Of a stretch of 64,000 nt of DNA, positions 28,640 through 37,964 are shown one piece after another. Position 1 is the stretch's first letter, and each line of letters begins with the position of its first letter. A model generated the notes under the pieces. The model was not told where the DNA came from. It worked only from the letters and a program-made list of their open reading frames with translations, and ran no database searches. A program made the position numbers and the translations under genes. The stretch is from DAIOEK01 sp963708715. GTDB lineage: Bacteria; Chloroflexota; Anaerolineae; Anaerolineales; Anaerolineaceae. The stretch lies in assembly GCA_963708715.1 (NCBI GenBank), contig CAVPSU010000001.1:496001-560000 (forward strand), written 5' to 3'.

Positions 28640-30142
28640 TTATAGATCATAGATCTCTGAGTACTTTTGTTTTAGATATCGCAAGTATGGCTCAGGCGAG
28701 ATTTTTGATCCGGTGATCTTCTGCACCATGTCCTGGGGATCGAATTTTGCACCATATTGGTGCAAATTTTCCCGCAACCAGACGAGGAGCGAAGTGAAAT
28801 CACCATTTCGGATCTGAGAGTATAGGGTAGGCAATTCCTCTACTATCTTATCCCAGAGTTGGACCGAGATCAGGTTGCCAAGCGCGTACGTGGGGAAGTA
28901 GCCAATGGACCCTCCGCTCCAATGGATGTCCTGTAAAACTCCGACCGTATCATTGGGTGGAGTTATCCCAAGATATTCTTCCATCTTGGAATTCCAGACT
29001 TCAGGAAGATCCTTCACTCTTAACGTACCTTCCATAAGGGCAATTTCAATTTCCATCCGTAGCATGATATGCAGGTTGTAGGTCGCCTCATCAGATTCTA
29101 CACGGACGAGGGAAGGCTCCACTTTGTTAATTCCTTTGTAGAAGCTGTCCAGGTTCACATTACCCAGGGTCTCAGGGAAAAGTGACTGAAAGCGAGGGTA
29201 AAAACAGATCCAGAATTCTCTGGAACGTCCGACCAAGTTTTCCCACAGCCTCGATTGAGACTCATGTAGTGCCATGGATGCCCCATTCATCAGAAGCGTG
29301 CGGCGTAGACGGGGGCTAATCCCTTGCTCATATAAAGCATGACCACATTCATGCATCGTCGAGAATAAGGCTGATGATCCACTATTTGCCAGGAACCGGG
29401 TTGTAATACGGACATCATCCGAGCCAAAACTGGTTGTAAATGGATGAGCAGCTTTGTCTTGCCGTCCACGTTGCCAATCGTATCCAAAACGAGTGATTAC
29501 TTCCACGCCAAAATCCCATTGCTTTTGCTCGTCAAGAGTGACTTTGAGAAAGCTGTCATCCACTGGTTTGCTCGCGGCGATCGCCTTGATCAAGTCGACT
29601 TGTTCAGTTCGAAGACGACCAAAGATGGTTTGAACGTCGGCAGTTTTTAGACCTGGTTCGTAATCATCGAGGAGTGGATCATATATATGTACGTAAGGTT
29701 TAAAGAAGTCAGCATATTGGCGGCGCAATTCAACAATTTTTTCCAGGTGTGGGAGAAATATGTCAAATTTCGACTCTGTTCTTGCACTTACCCAGGCTTC
29801 CTGGGCTATAGAGGTAACTTGAGTAAATTCCGAGACCCATTTGGAGGGGACGTTCTTTTGTTTTGTGTATTCACGATTCGTGACATGAATCAGCCGCGCT
29901 TCATCCGATTCGGGGTGTAATGATCCCGCATAGGGAAGGAGGTCATCGAGCAAGGTGCCAATTTCATCACTGGTAAATCGTTCATGAGTAATTCTTGCCA
30001 GTGTTGATAATTCTTCACCCCGGGCTTCGGAACCGCCAGATGGCATATATGTCTGCTGATCCCAACCCAGGACAGCCTGTGCTCCAACCAGATCAGACAC
30101 TTCATTTAGGATTGATTTGAGTTTAGCAAGCTTGGATTCCAT
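28640..30142 (-). CDS. M32 family metallocarboxypeptidase (Taq type)
   Basis: Zinc carboxypeptidase, 500 residues. Motifs: LGWDQQTYMPSGG near the N-terminus, the zinc motif STMHECGHALYEQG, HESQSRLWENLVGRSREF and the C-terminal GSIGYFPTYALGNL. Start at 30142 is preferred, because TGGAG lies 6-7 bases ahead; an in-frame upstream start would overlap serA. Cytoplasmic peptide turnover. It is coupled to serA, with 16 bp between. Confidence 0.95.
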   Translation of the reverse strand: MESKLAKLKSILNEVSDLVGAQAVLGWDQQTYMPSGGSEARGEELSTLARITHERFTSDEIGTLLDDLLPYAGSLHPESDEARLIHVTNREYTKQKNVPSKWVSEFTQVTSIAQEAWVSARTESKFDIFLPHLEKIVELRRQYADFFKPYVHIYDPLLDDYEPGLKTADVQTIFGRLRTEQVDLIKAIAASKPVDDSFLKVTLDEQKQWDFGVEVITRFGYDWQRGRQDKAAHPFTTSFGSDDVRITTRFLANSGSSALFSTMHECGHALYEQGISPRLRRTLLMNGASMALHESQSRLWENLVGRSREFWICFYPRFQSLFPETLGNVNLDSFYKGINKVEPSLVRVESDEATYNLHIMLRMEIEIALMEGTLRVKDLPEVWNSKMEEYLGITPPNDTVGVLQDIHWSGGSIGYFPTYALGNLISVQLWDKIVEELPTLYSQIRNGDFTSLLVWLRENLHQYGAKFDPQDMVQKITGSKISPEPYLRYLKQKYSEIYDL

Positions 30143-30158
30143 GACTACTCCAGGTAAA

Positions 30159-31100
30159 TTAGGCAACCCGCCATCGAAGTGTTTCTTTATTCAAAGCACG
30201 TAGAATTTCGTTGGCAATATCATCAGCCGCACGAGATTGAGCTTCCACTGTTTGTGCCCCCACATGGGGAATGGCAATCACTTTTGGATGTGCAACGAGA
30301 GCAGTTAATCCAGGTGGTTCCACGCTGAAGACATCCAGCGCGGCGCCTGCCACTTTTCCAGAATTCAACGCTTCTATTAAGGCTGCCTCATCGATCACGC
30401 CCCCCCGAGCAGCGCAAATGAGAAAGACTCCTTGTTTCATTTTAGCGAAAGCATCCATATTTATTAAATTCTTACTGTCTGTCGTCAACGGGATGTGCAT
30501 GGTGATCATATCTGCGCGCTGATAAAGTGTGTCGAGGTCAACAGGTTCCGCACCACGTTTCTGGATTTCATCAGCCGGAATGAGGGGATCATACCCGACC
30601 ACTTTCATATCAAAAGCTAGAGCACGTTTTACGACGGCTGCACCGATCCTACCCATTCCAATGACCCCGAGGGTTTTCCCGTTTAGTTCGGACCCTTCAA
30701 ATTCTTTTTTCAACCACTTCCCTTCCTTCATGCTCTTATCTGCCCGGGGAAGGTCACGCACGATGGAAAGCATTAAGCCGAGGGTTAATTCTGCGACGGC
30801 GACAGTGGTTGCCAATGGTGAATTCACCACAATGATGTTTTTCTCTTTGGCGGCAATCAGATCAATATTATCTACACCAACACCGGCGCGTCCAACTGCC
30901 TTCAATTTCTTTCCGGCATCCAAAACCGCTGCTGTCACTTTGGTCCGTCCCCGCACGATCAGGGCATCATAGTTACCCACAATACCCAGTAATTCCTCTG
31001 CTGAGATCCCGGTACGATCATCGACCGTAGCGGTTTGGCGAAGAATATCCTGTCCGTTTTTCTCCAGACCATCTGTAAGTAATACATTCCAGTTTGCCAT
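30159..31100 (-). CDS. serA: D-3-phosphoglycerate dehydrogenase, short form
   Basis: NAD-dependent first step of serine synthesis, 313 residues. The NAD loop is GVIGMGRIG; the catalytic Arg, Glu and His lie in CAARGGVIDE, DVFSVEPP and IPHVGAQT. The ACT and substrate-regulatory C-terminal domains of longer SerA proteins are absent, so serine feedback by that route is not expected. A related 2-hydroxyacid dehydrogenase activity is possible. Confidence 0.85.
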   Translation of the reverse strand: MANWNVLLTDGLEKNGQDILRQTATVDDRTGISAEELLGIVGNYDALIVRGRTKVTAAVLDAGKKLKAVGRAGVGVDNIDLIAAKEKNIIVVNSPLATTVAVAELTLGLMLSIVRDLPRADKSMKEGKWLKKEFEGSELNGKTLGVIGMGRIGAAVVKRALAFDMKVVGYDPLIPADEIQKRGAEPVDLDTLYQRADMITMHIPLTTDSKNLINMDAFAKMKQGVFLICAARGGVIDEAALIEALNSGKVAGAALDVFSVEPPGLTALVAHPKVIAIPHVGAQTVEAQSRAADDIANEILRALNKETLRWRVA

Positions 31101-31181
31101 TGGTTTTCCTCCTCATTCACAATAGAAAAACACTCAATATACTTAGATTTTACTCGATTTTATATTCATGATCGAATTTAG

Positions 31182-31224
31182 ACTCAAAAGGCCTGCAAGT
31201 ATTCACCTTGCAGGCCTTTTGAGT
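31182..31224. terminator. Bidirectional-looking terminator, 18-bp perfect arms
   Basis: Perfect 18-bp inverted repeat with a 7-base loop. Its arms begin ACTCAAAAGG and end CCTTTTGAGT. It lies between the macB-like permease and serA, which are transcribed in the same direction, so it would end the efflux operon on the minus strand. Confidence 0.85.
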
Positions 31225-31242
31225 ACATAGGACTACATACTC

Positions 31243-32472
31243 TTATTCGTATCGTAAAGCTTCCACGGGAACCAATCCTGCTGCGCGGTTCGCCGGATAT
31301 AAACCAAAGAATAAGCCAACTGCTGTTGAGAATAAAGTGGCTAACAGAATTGAATCTATCCCCACTTTTGGATTTAACGGAGTGCCGCTTGCCGCAGCGA
31401 TCTGTCCAACTGCCAGCGCTATAAGGAACCCAAACAATATTCCTAAGAGTCCGCCAAACAAGCTTAATAAAGAAGATTCGGTCAGGAATTGGATCAGGAT
31501 ATCGCGCCTTCGAGCGCCCAAAGCTTTCCGTAAGCCAATCTCGCGGGTCCGCTCTGTGACGGAGACAAGCATGATATTCATGATTCCAATACCGCCTACC
31601 AGTAATGATATGCCAGCAATTCCGCCCAGGAAAATGGTTAAAACACCAGTGATAGTTTGCGCGGTTTCAACAATGTCTTTTTGGGAAAATACAGTAAAGT
31701 CATCTTCTCCGAGGCGGGAAAGATGCCTTGACCGAAGTATCTCAGATACCTGATCTGAAGCCAATTGAACCGTTTCCGCTGAAGTCGATTGAACAATAAG
31801 CATATCCACTGCTTCATGGTTTCTCTGTTTGAGTAATCGGACCTGGGCTGTGTCAAATGGGACCATAATGATATCATCCTCGCCACCAAACGAGCTGCCA
31901 CCTTTCTTTTCCAAGACACCGGTAATTCGGAATGGCTGTCCTTCCACCCTGATTGTCTCACCGACGATTCCATCAGTCCTATCGAACAACTTTTCCGCCA
32001 ACCCTGCACCAATGACCGCTACCGAGGCGCGTGAGTAGACCTGATCTTCAGTGATTAACTTTCCTTCTGTGACAACATAATTTCGTATGGATTGATAATT
32101 GGGGGTGATCCCACTTACCGTTGTCGTTACCTTTTCCCCACCGAAAACCACATTCACTGAACCCTGAATGACAGCGGAGACGTCTTCCACATCAGGCGCA
32201 ACGAATGGATCCGAAATAGCTTGCATATCAGAAAGAGAAATTGGTTTCGGATTCTGAATTTTGACATTCTGATTCCCCTGAAATACAAAAAGCAGATTGG
32301 TGCCGATACCGCTTATGGATCCGGTTATTGTCTCCTGGGCTCCTTGACCGACAGCCAACATGGCAATCACAGCTGCCACTCCGATGATGATCCCAAGGAT
32401 GGTGAGACCTGATCTCAACTTATTTGCAGTCAGGCTTTCCATCGCTTCAATAATTGCTTGACCGATGTTCAT
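31243..32472 (-). CDS. MacB-like ABC permease
   Basis: A 409-residue FtsX/MacB-type permease. One N-terminal helix (SGLTILGIIIGVAAVIAMLA), a large extracytoplasmic MacB_PCD domain, then three C-terminal helices. The typical EIGLRKALGARRRDILIQFL cytosolic segment follows the second helix. Start overlaps the ATPase stop by 4 bp. Substrate unknown: macrolide-type export or lipoprotein and peptide export are both possible. Confidence 0.9.
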   Translation of the reverse strand: MNIGQAIIEAMESLTANKLRSGLTILGIIIGVAAVIAMLAVGQGAQETITGSISGIGTNLLFVFQGNQNVKIQNPKPISLSDMQAISDPFVAPDVEDVSAVIQGSVNVVFGGEKVTTTVSGITPNYQSIRNYVVTEGKLITEDQVYSRASVAVIGAGLAEKLFDRTDGIVGETIRVEGQPFRITGVLEKKGGSSFGGEDDIIMVPFDTAQVRLLKQRNHEAVDMLIVQSTSAETVQLASDQVSEILRSRHLSRLGEDDFTVFSQKDIVETAQTITGVLTIFLGGIAGISLLVGGIGIMNIMLVSVTERTREIGLRKALGARRRDILIQFLTESSLLSLFGGLLGILFGFLIALAVGQIAAASGTPLNPKVGIDSILLATLFSTAVGLFFGLYPANRAAGLVPVEALRYE

Positions 32473-33149
32473 GATTCCACCTCCACCTTTCCATCACGCA
32501 GATGGATAATACGGTGGGTTTGTGAAGCGACCCCGGAATCATGGGTAACGATAATTAAGGTGGTTCCGCGTTCGCGATTGAGTTTCAACAATAGTTCCAT
32601 AATTTCTTTCCCAGATTTCGAATCCAGGTTTCCGGTTGGTTCATCCGCCATAATAATGGCGGGGTCATTGACCAACGCTCGCGCAATGGCTACTCTTTGT
32701 TGTTGTCCACCGGATAGTTCGGTGGGTTTATGACGAGTTCTGTCACCCAATCCTACCAGGTTCAAAGCTTCACCTGCCCTAGATTTTCGATCGGAGGTAG
32801 CACCAGCATATCGCATCGGTAATTCCACATTCGCTTGCGCAGTAGCCCGTGGAAGCAGGTTGAAATTCTGAAAGATAAAGCCGACCTTCCGATTTCTGAT
32901 CGATGCCAGTTGGTCATCCTTCAAGTTCGATACAGCTTCACCATCCAGGTAATAATCTCCGTCCGTGGGGGTGTCCAAACATCCCAAGATGTTCATTAAT
33001 GTCGATTTTCCTGAGCCAGAGGGTCCCATAATGGCGACCACTTCTCCCCGGTTGATACACAGAGAGACTCCATCGAGTGCTCGGACCTCTACCTCACCCA
33101 TCTGATACACTTTTGTCAGATCGGTCGCCGCAATAACGCAATCAGACAT
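32469..33149 (-). CDS. MacB/LolD-type ABC ATPase
   Basis: A 226-residue ATPase. Walker A GPSGSGKSTLMNILGCLD, signature LSGGQQQRVAIARALV, Walker B IIMADEPTGNLDS, and the switch His in IIVTHD. The LDTPTDGDYYLDG and RNRKVGFIFQNFNLLPRATA segments are typical of the LolD/MacB subfamily. It lies between the adaptor and the permease, with 5 bp and a 4-bp overlap. Confidence 0.94.
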   Translation of the reverse strand: MSDCVIAATDLTKVYQMGEVEVRALDGVSLCINRGEVVAIMGPSGSGKSTLMNILGCLDTPTDGDYYLDGEAVSNLKDDQLASIRNRKVGFIFQNFNLLPRATAQANVELPMRYAGATSDRKSRAGEALNLVGLGDRTRHKPTELSGGQQQRVAIARALVNDPAIIMADEPTGNLDSKSGKEIMELLLKLNRERGTTLIIVTHDSGVASQTHRIIHLRDGKVEVES

Positions 33150-33154
33150 GGCGA

Positions 33155-34423
33155 TTATCCCCCTCTCATCATAAACATACCGCCAGGTCCAGAGGTCAAT
33201 TCAAGTCCCGGGTTCAAAATAATTGAATCCCCTTCCTGAATATCTCCAGAAACCAATTCACTGTAGGTACCATTTGACGACCCTGCAGCAATGTCCACTC
33301 TGGTGGGAACATTATTTTTCATGACGAAAACTACTCGTTGTCCATCGAGTTGGCGAACAGCCCTATTGGGCACCAGCAACACATTGGAAAGTTCTTTGGT
33401 TACTATATTTACTCCTGCCGTCATCTGAGGTAAGACAAATTCATCCGCATTTTCAATTTCAACCGTGACGACAAAATTGACTACTCCATTGGTTATCGTA
33501 CCTATACGGGCTACTTCAGCGACTTTTCCGGTGTATTCTTTACCACTGATACTATCGAACGTGATAACCGCGGATTGACCGATTTTTATCTGATTGATAT
33601 CCACTTCAGAGACATCTACGTCTACCAGGAGATGAGTCATGTCATCCAAGCGGAATGCCTCCACACCAGCAGACACCACATCTCCGGGTTTAGAATTCAC
33701 TTCCGTTATTCGTCCCGCAAAAGGAGCGGTGATCCTTGCCAGATCGATTGTGGCTTGTGCAGCCGATACTCTTGCCTGGGAAGCCGCGATATCACGGGGG
33801 TCTGTTCCACCTTTAATACGCTCGAATTCGCGTTGGGCGTCCATCAGTTTTGCTTCGGCAACAGCCAATTTGGCATCTGCTTCTTCAATTTCTTTCACAG
33901 TTGCGTCGCGTTTCTTTTCCTTCAAGCGAGGACCGAATGAGGTCATCTTTCGTTCGGTATACGTTATCTCGTGGTTTAGAGCTTCTCGATCCTGAAGTGC
34001 ATCCTCATAATCATCTTTTGCGTTTACGACAGCAAGTTGCGCTTCAGCTACAGCAACCTGTGATTTTTGTAGACTTTCCAGAGAAATTTGTGCATTAACC
34101 AGATCCGATTCGGCCATTATGATGTTCTGACTGAGTGAAGTTTTAGATAATTGAGCCAGAACATCGTGAGCATTTACCTGATCATCCAAATTCGCGCTTA
34201 ATTTTTCGACAATCCCATTGGTCTGCCAGATCAAAACAGCAGATTGATTTGAGTGGACGGTCCCTGTGGCGCCAACAGTGGCGGTGAATGTGCCTCTGGT
34301 TAATTGCTCGGTTTGATATTTGGATTCAGCCTGAGCTGTTCTTGCTTGTGACGTTGTATAGAAATACAACCCCGCAGCAACGGCAATTACAATTCCTACG
34401 ATGATGAATACTTTCTTTTTCAT
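33155..34423 (-). CDS. HlyD/MacA-like periplasmic adaptor
   Basis: A 422-residue membrane-fusion protein. N-terminal anchor VFIIVGIVIAVAAGLYFYTT, a lipoyl-like half-domain around LSANLDDQVNAHDVLAQLSK, a helical hairpin or coiled coil (about residues 100-210), the second lipoyl half (APFAGRITEVNSKPGDVVSA) and a beta-barrel region. In a monoderm-like cell it would support MacB by shuttling or binding substrate. First gene of the operon. Confidence 0.9.
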   Translation of the reverse strand: MKKKVFIIVGIVIAVAAGLYFYTTSQARTAQAESKYQTEQLTRGTFTATVGATGTVHSNQSAVLIWQTNGIVEKLSANLDDQVNAHDVLAQLSKTSLSQNIIMAESDLVNAQISLESLQKSQVAVAEAQLAVVNAKDDYEDALQDREALNHEITYTERKMTSFGPRLKEKKRDATVKEIEEADAKLAVAEAKLMDAQREFERIKGGTDPRDIAASQARVSAAQATIDLARITAPFAGRITEVNSKPGDVVSAGVEAFRLDDMTHLLVDVDVSEVDINQIKIGQSAVITFDSISGKEYTGKVAEVARIGTITNGVVNFVVTVEIENADEFVLPQMTAGVNIVTKELSNVLLVPNRAVRQLDGQRVVFVMKNNVPTRVDIAAGSSNGTYSELVSGDIQEGDSIILNPGLELTSGPGGMFMMRGG

Positions 34424-34458
34424 AGCCTTTTCCTTAATGGTATTGTTCGAAAATATAA

Positions 34459-34487
34459 TTAGGTGTCCTAACTAATGGTTGATTATA
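34459..34487 (-). promoter_or_regulatory. -10 element and palindromic operator of the efflux operon
   Basis: TATAAT lies at 34487-34482 on the minus strand. About 10 bases further on, near the expected start point, is the perfect palindrome TTAGGTGTCCTAA (5-bp arms, 34459-34471) with CTAA repeated just beside it. Its position fits a repressor site, and the TTAG/CTAA arms resemble sites of MarR-type repressors. No regulator gene is adjacent. A -35 is not obvious. Confidence 0.45.
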
Positions 34488-34654
34488 ATGATAAAACCGG
34501 TATAAAAGTACGACAACATATGAAGGTTTTATTAATTCCTCCAATATGTTTACGTGATTGGGTCTGGAAAGTTGTAATTTTCCGAGGAATTTAATCAATT
34601 CTAATTGTCATCTGCGATACTATACTAACATCATTCGTTATGCTTGGGTCTCGC

Positions 34655-35914
34655 ATGTCAACACTTTATCGAAATATAGTATCTTTCACTCTGGTTATTC
34701 TATTTTGCCAGCAGAGCTGGATTCCTCTTACCGATCCCATCGAACGGGTCCGATCATATACCCGCGCCATCGAGTTTGATTACACAACCTGGACATTGGA
34801 TGCTTTAAAAGTAAAGTTGGACCAGGCCCTTGTTGGATTGGATGGTTACGTCTCGACAGAGCAATCATCAGGTTTTGTACTGAGATATATAGAATTAACC
34901 CGGATCAAGCAGGAGTATGAATCGCAATTGGTCCAGATCTACTCTAACCCGGATGTTCGTAACCCGACCCTTGAATCTCAGCCTATCCTTGATCAATTGG
35001 ATTTGGTCAAAAAGGATTTGAATTATGTCAGCCCGATTGCAGAAGGTATTTTACAGAACCAGATCTCTCAGGTGGCAACGTCGCTCCAGCTTTCTTTTAT
35101 TGGACAACCCATCCCACCATTGCTTTTTCATGCCACCCCTTTGCCACAGGCATTGATTGTCTCTCCCCGTGATACTATCCGCCAGGATGCAAACATCTCA
35201 TTGAAGACCAATCTTCCCCTCCAGGATGTCCTCAAGATAGAAAGTGAAGTATCGAAAGGATTAAATGTATCCAGCCTGGTGGAAGATGTAGGCGGGATAG
35301 GTACCTACCCCACAATGGTACAGCAAACTTCAGATATCAATTGGCTATGCGAAGTTGTATCTCACGAATGGATCCACAATTACCTGCAATTACGTCCCTT
35401 GGGTCTTAATTACGATACCAATTCAGATTTACGCACGATGAATGAGACCACAGCCAGCCTCGCGGGTAAAGAGATCGCCCGGGAAGTCATAAGGCAGTAT
35501 TATCCCAACTTTTTACCGGTGCCTGATCCTGCGGTACCGACAGAAAACGAGAGGCTAACCTCACCAGAAGAACTATCGCCACCTGAATTTGATTTCAGGG
35601 CAGAGATGCATGCCACCCGAATTCGGGTAGATGAACTCTTAAGCAAAGGAAAAATTTCAGAAGCTGAATCGTATATGGAAGAACAGCGTGAATACTTTTG
35701 GGATCATGGGTATCAAATTCGTAAACTGAATCAGGCTTATTTCGCATTTCACGGTGCGTACGCCGACGAGCCTGGTGGTGCTGCTGGTAGTGATCCAGTA
35801 GGACCGGCTGTTCGGGAATTACGCACGCAATCTTCATCACTTGCAGCCTTCATTCACAAAATATCCAGGATGACTTCTTTCGAACAACTTAAGAGATCGA
35901 TTTCAAAACAATAA
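34655..35914 (+). CDS. Exported protein with HExxH motif, putative metallopeptidase
   Basis: A 419-residue protein not assigned to a family. The start at 34655 gives MSTLYRNIVSFTLVILF, a short signal or anchor. Residues around 230 read CEVVSHEWIHNYLQLRPLG, an HExxH motif, followed about 25 residues later by MNETTASLAGKEIAREV, where a Glu could be the third zinc ligand as in gluzincins. A long helical region and SYMEEQREYFWDHGYQIRKL come later. Stands alone, divergent from the efflux operon. Protease activity is inferred from the motif only. Confidence 0.6.
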   Translation: MSTLYRNIVSFTLVILFCQQSWIPLTDPIERVRSYTRAIEFDYTTWTLDALKVKLDQALVGLDGYVSTEQSSGFVLRYIELTRIKQEYESQLVQIYSNPDVRNPTLESQPILDQLDLVKKDLNYVSPIAEGILQNQISQVATSLQLSFIGQPIPPLLFHATPLPQALIVSPRDTIRQDANISLKTNLPLQDVLKIESEVSKGLNVSSLVEDVGGIGTYPTMVQQTSDINWLCEVVSHEWIHNYLQLRPLGLNYDTNSDLRTMNETTASLAGKEIAREVIRQYYPNFLPVPDPAVPTENERLTSPEELSPPEFDFRAEMHATRIRVDELLSKGKISEAESYMEEQREYFWDHGYQIRKLNQAYFAFHGAYADEPGGAAGSDPVGPAVRELRTQSSSLAAFIHKISRMTSFEQLKRSISKQ

Positions 35915-35923
35915 ATGGCAAAA

Positions 35924-36301
35924 TTAGTCGTCCTTGTCATTTAATTCACTGCCCAAATCAGGCATCTCTCTCTCAATTGCTTCGGGAGATTCCCCTCGTT
36001 CTAGTCTTCCGACGACCTCATTGAATTCAGGCGGCATGGTCTCTCCAACTTCCTGGCTCATTTTTCGCATCATCCTCCCCAGGCTTTGCGGGTCTTTCTC
36101 CATCGAACTGATATCTGTATCAGGGAATGCATCCAAACGGCTTTCATCCGATCGAGCCACTCTGATTTTGCCGATCTTCCGATGAACGGCATTACTTCCG
36201 CAATAAGGGCATTGGATTGATGCTTTGTCGTACTCTTGATACGAAAGGCTCAATGAAAATCTCTTCAGGCAATTTTGACAACGGTAATCGTAGGTAGGCA
36301 T
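35924..36301 (-). CDS. FmdB-family zinc-ribbon protein
   Basis: A 125-residue protein starting MPTYDYRCQNCLKRFSLSLS with two CxxC knuckles (CQNC, CPYC), the FmdB/CxxC_CXXC_SSSS signature. The C-terminal half is acidic and probably flexible. Family members are annotated as regulators, but the function is not established. Divergent from gmk. Confidence 0.85.
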   Translation of the reverse strand: MPTYDYRCQNCLKRFSLSLSYQEYDKASIQCPYCGSNAVHRKIGKIRVARSDESRLDAFPDTDISSMEKDPQSLGRMMRKMSQEVGETMPPEFNEVVGRLERGESPEAIEREMPDLGSELNDKDD

Positions 36302-36376
36302 TCCTACTCCTGTACTATCTTTTTTCGAATTATAATCAATTCAAGTAAGAATTTCACCCAGAGATCAGGATACCTT

Positions 36377-37003
36377 ATGCCGGATGAACCTCTCTCCTTT
36401 GATTTATACCATCCCAATCCATTGATGATAGTTATTTCTGGACCGTCTGGCGTGGGAAAAGATTCGGTCGTAAAGGCGTTGATGAAACGAAATAAAAGCT
36501 ATCATTTCGTTGTGACGACTACATCCAGAGAGCCCCGGGAGGGCGAAATTGAAGGTGTGGACTATTATTTCGTCGCCAAAGCTGAATTTGAACGATTAAT
36601 CGCTGCCAATGAAATGATCGAGTACGCATTGGTTTATGATCAATATAAAGGTGCGGCTAAACAACAGGTGCGCGATGCCTGGGCGAGCGGGAAGGATATC
36701 TTGATTCGAGTGGATGTTCAAGGGGCAGATACCTATCGCAAGCTCTTTCCAGAAGCGTTATTGATCTTCTTGCTTCCAACCAGCCCGGAGGAATTGATCT
36801 TTCGATTACATGACCGGCGTACTGAAACCGAGCAATCGATTGCAATACGAATGGCAACCACTCAAAAAGAGTTGGAGTATCTACCAATTTTTGATTACAT
36901 TGTATTCAATCCGGCGGGCAAATTAGATGACGCAGTCGATAATTTGGAAGCCATCATATTGGCAGAGCATCATCGAGTAAAACAACGAGTAGTGAACCTA
37001 TAA
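36377..37003 (+). CDS. gmk: Guanylate kinase
   Basis: Phosphorylates GMP to GDP, 208 residues from the ATG at 36377 (MPDEPLSFDLYHPNPLMIVI). P-loop SGPSGVGKDSV, the GMP-binding TTSREPREGEIEGVDYYFV, and VDVQGADTYRKLFPEA. A longer in-frame upstream extension overlaps the divergent FmdB gene and is rejected. Arg for Lys is not seen in the P-loop lysine. Confidence 0.95.
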   Translation: MPDEPLSFDLYHPNPLMIVISGPSGVGKDSVVKALMKRNKSYHFVVTTTSREPREGEIEGVDYYFVAKAEFERLIAANEMIEYALVYDQYKGAAKQQVRDAWASGKDILIRVDVQGADTYRKLFPEALLIFLLPTSPEELIFRLHDRRTETEQSIAIRMATTQKELEYLPIFDYIVFNPAGKLDDAVDNLEAIILAEHHRVKQRVVNL

Positions 37004-37064
37004 TCATTGAATCGCCCTCAGAATTGGGCGTGGCATCAATAACGGTATTTTCAAGAGGATCAGT

Positions 37065-37826
37065 ATGGATTATCCACCAGAACAAACCAATATGAATTCA
37101 GAGCAACCCGCACATCGCGAGGTAACCATTCGCCGGACCATGGCGAAACCCATTGCTACCTATGTCATTATGGGTATCACGATCTTGTTTTACATTGGTC
37201 AGGCTGTGAGCGATCTCCTTACTACCTATGATTACCCCTTTATAGTAGGCGGAAAAATCAACCAATTCATCATGGCAGGCGAATTTTGGCGATTGATAAC
37301 CCCGATTCTCCTGCATGGCTCCATATTCCATCTGGCGATCAACATGTATGCGCTTTATTCGCTTGGAGGTGGTCTCGAATCATTTTATGGACACAAACGA
37401 TTTGTGACTCTATATCTGTGCGGTGGGTTTGCAGGAAATGTACTTTCATTCTTCTTTACGCCGAATCCGTCATTAGGCTCATCCACAGCTATTTTTGGTT
37501 TATTGGCTGCAGAAGGGATCTTTGTGATCACCAATCGCACATTTTTTGGCAATAATTACCAACGGATGATCATAAATATTGTGGGAATTGCTCTGGTGAA
37601 TTTTATGATCGGTCTGACTACAGCCCAAATCGATAATTGGGGACACCTCGGGGGTTTGCTCGGAGGAGCAATATTCGCCTATATAGCTGGTCCGCGCTGG
37701 GAAGCAAAAGGATTTTCCAATTATCTGGAAATTGTAGACACTCAGGATGGGTCGAAGGTATGGTTGGGAGCAGCCATCATTCTGGTTATTTTCAGCCTGG
37801 TTGTCGCTTTTAAGTTTTACTCCTGA
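37065..37826 (+). CDS. Rhomboid-family intramembrane serine protease
   Basis: A 253-residue membrane protease with about six or seven helices. The catalytic serine motif is GSSTAIFG (about residues 138-145) and the histidine is in NWGHLGGLLGG. The HGSIFHLAINMYALYSLGGG segment, with conserved His and Asn, is typical. The N-terminal 35 residues are cytosolic and polar. Substrates unknown. Confidence 0.93.
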   Translation: MDYPPEQTNMNSEQPAHREVTIRRTMAKPIATYVIMGITILFYIGQAVSDLLTTYDYPFIVGGKINQFIMAGEFWRLITPILLHGSIFHLAINMYALYSLGGGLESFYGHKRFVTLYLCGGFAGNVLSFFFTPNPSLGSSTAIFGLLAAEGIFVITNRTFFGNNYQRMIINIVGIALVNFMIGLTTAQIDNWGHLGGLLGGAIFAYIAGPRWEAKGFSNYLEIVDTQDGSKVWLGAAIILVIFSLVVAFKFYS

Positions 37827-37849
37827 TATTTCGCTCAATATTCACTAAA

Positions 37850-37895
37850 ATAAAACAACTCCTCCTGATTTAATTCTTCAAGAGGAGTTTTATTT
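37850..37895. terminator. Terminator after the rhomboid gene
   Basis: ACTCCTC and GAGGAGT pair around a 16-18-base loop, flanked by A-rich and T-rich runs (TTTTATTTA downstream). It lies between two convergent genes and could act on both strands. Confidence 0.7.
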
Positions 37896-37964
37896 ATGGC
37901 TTTTGCTTATGGCAAATTGTAAAATGCTTTGTCAGATGCATACCCCAAAAAGAAACATCTTATT

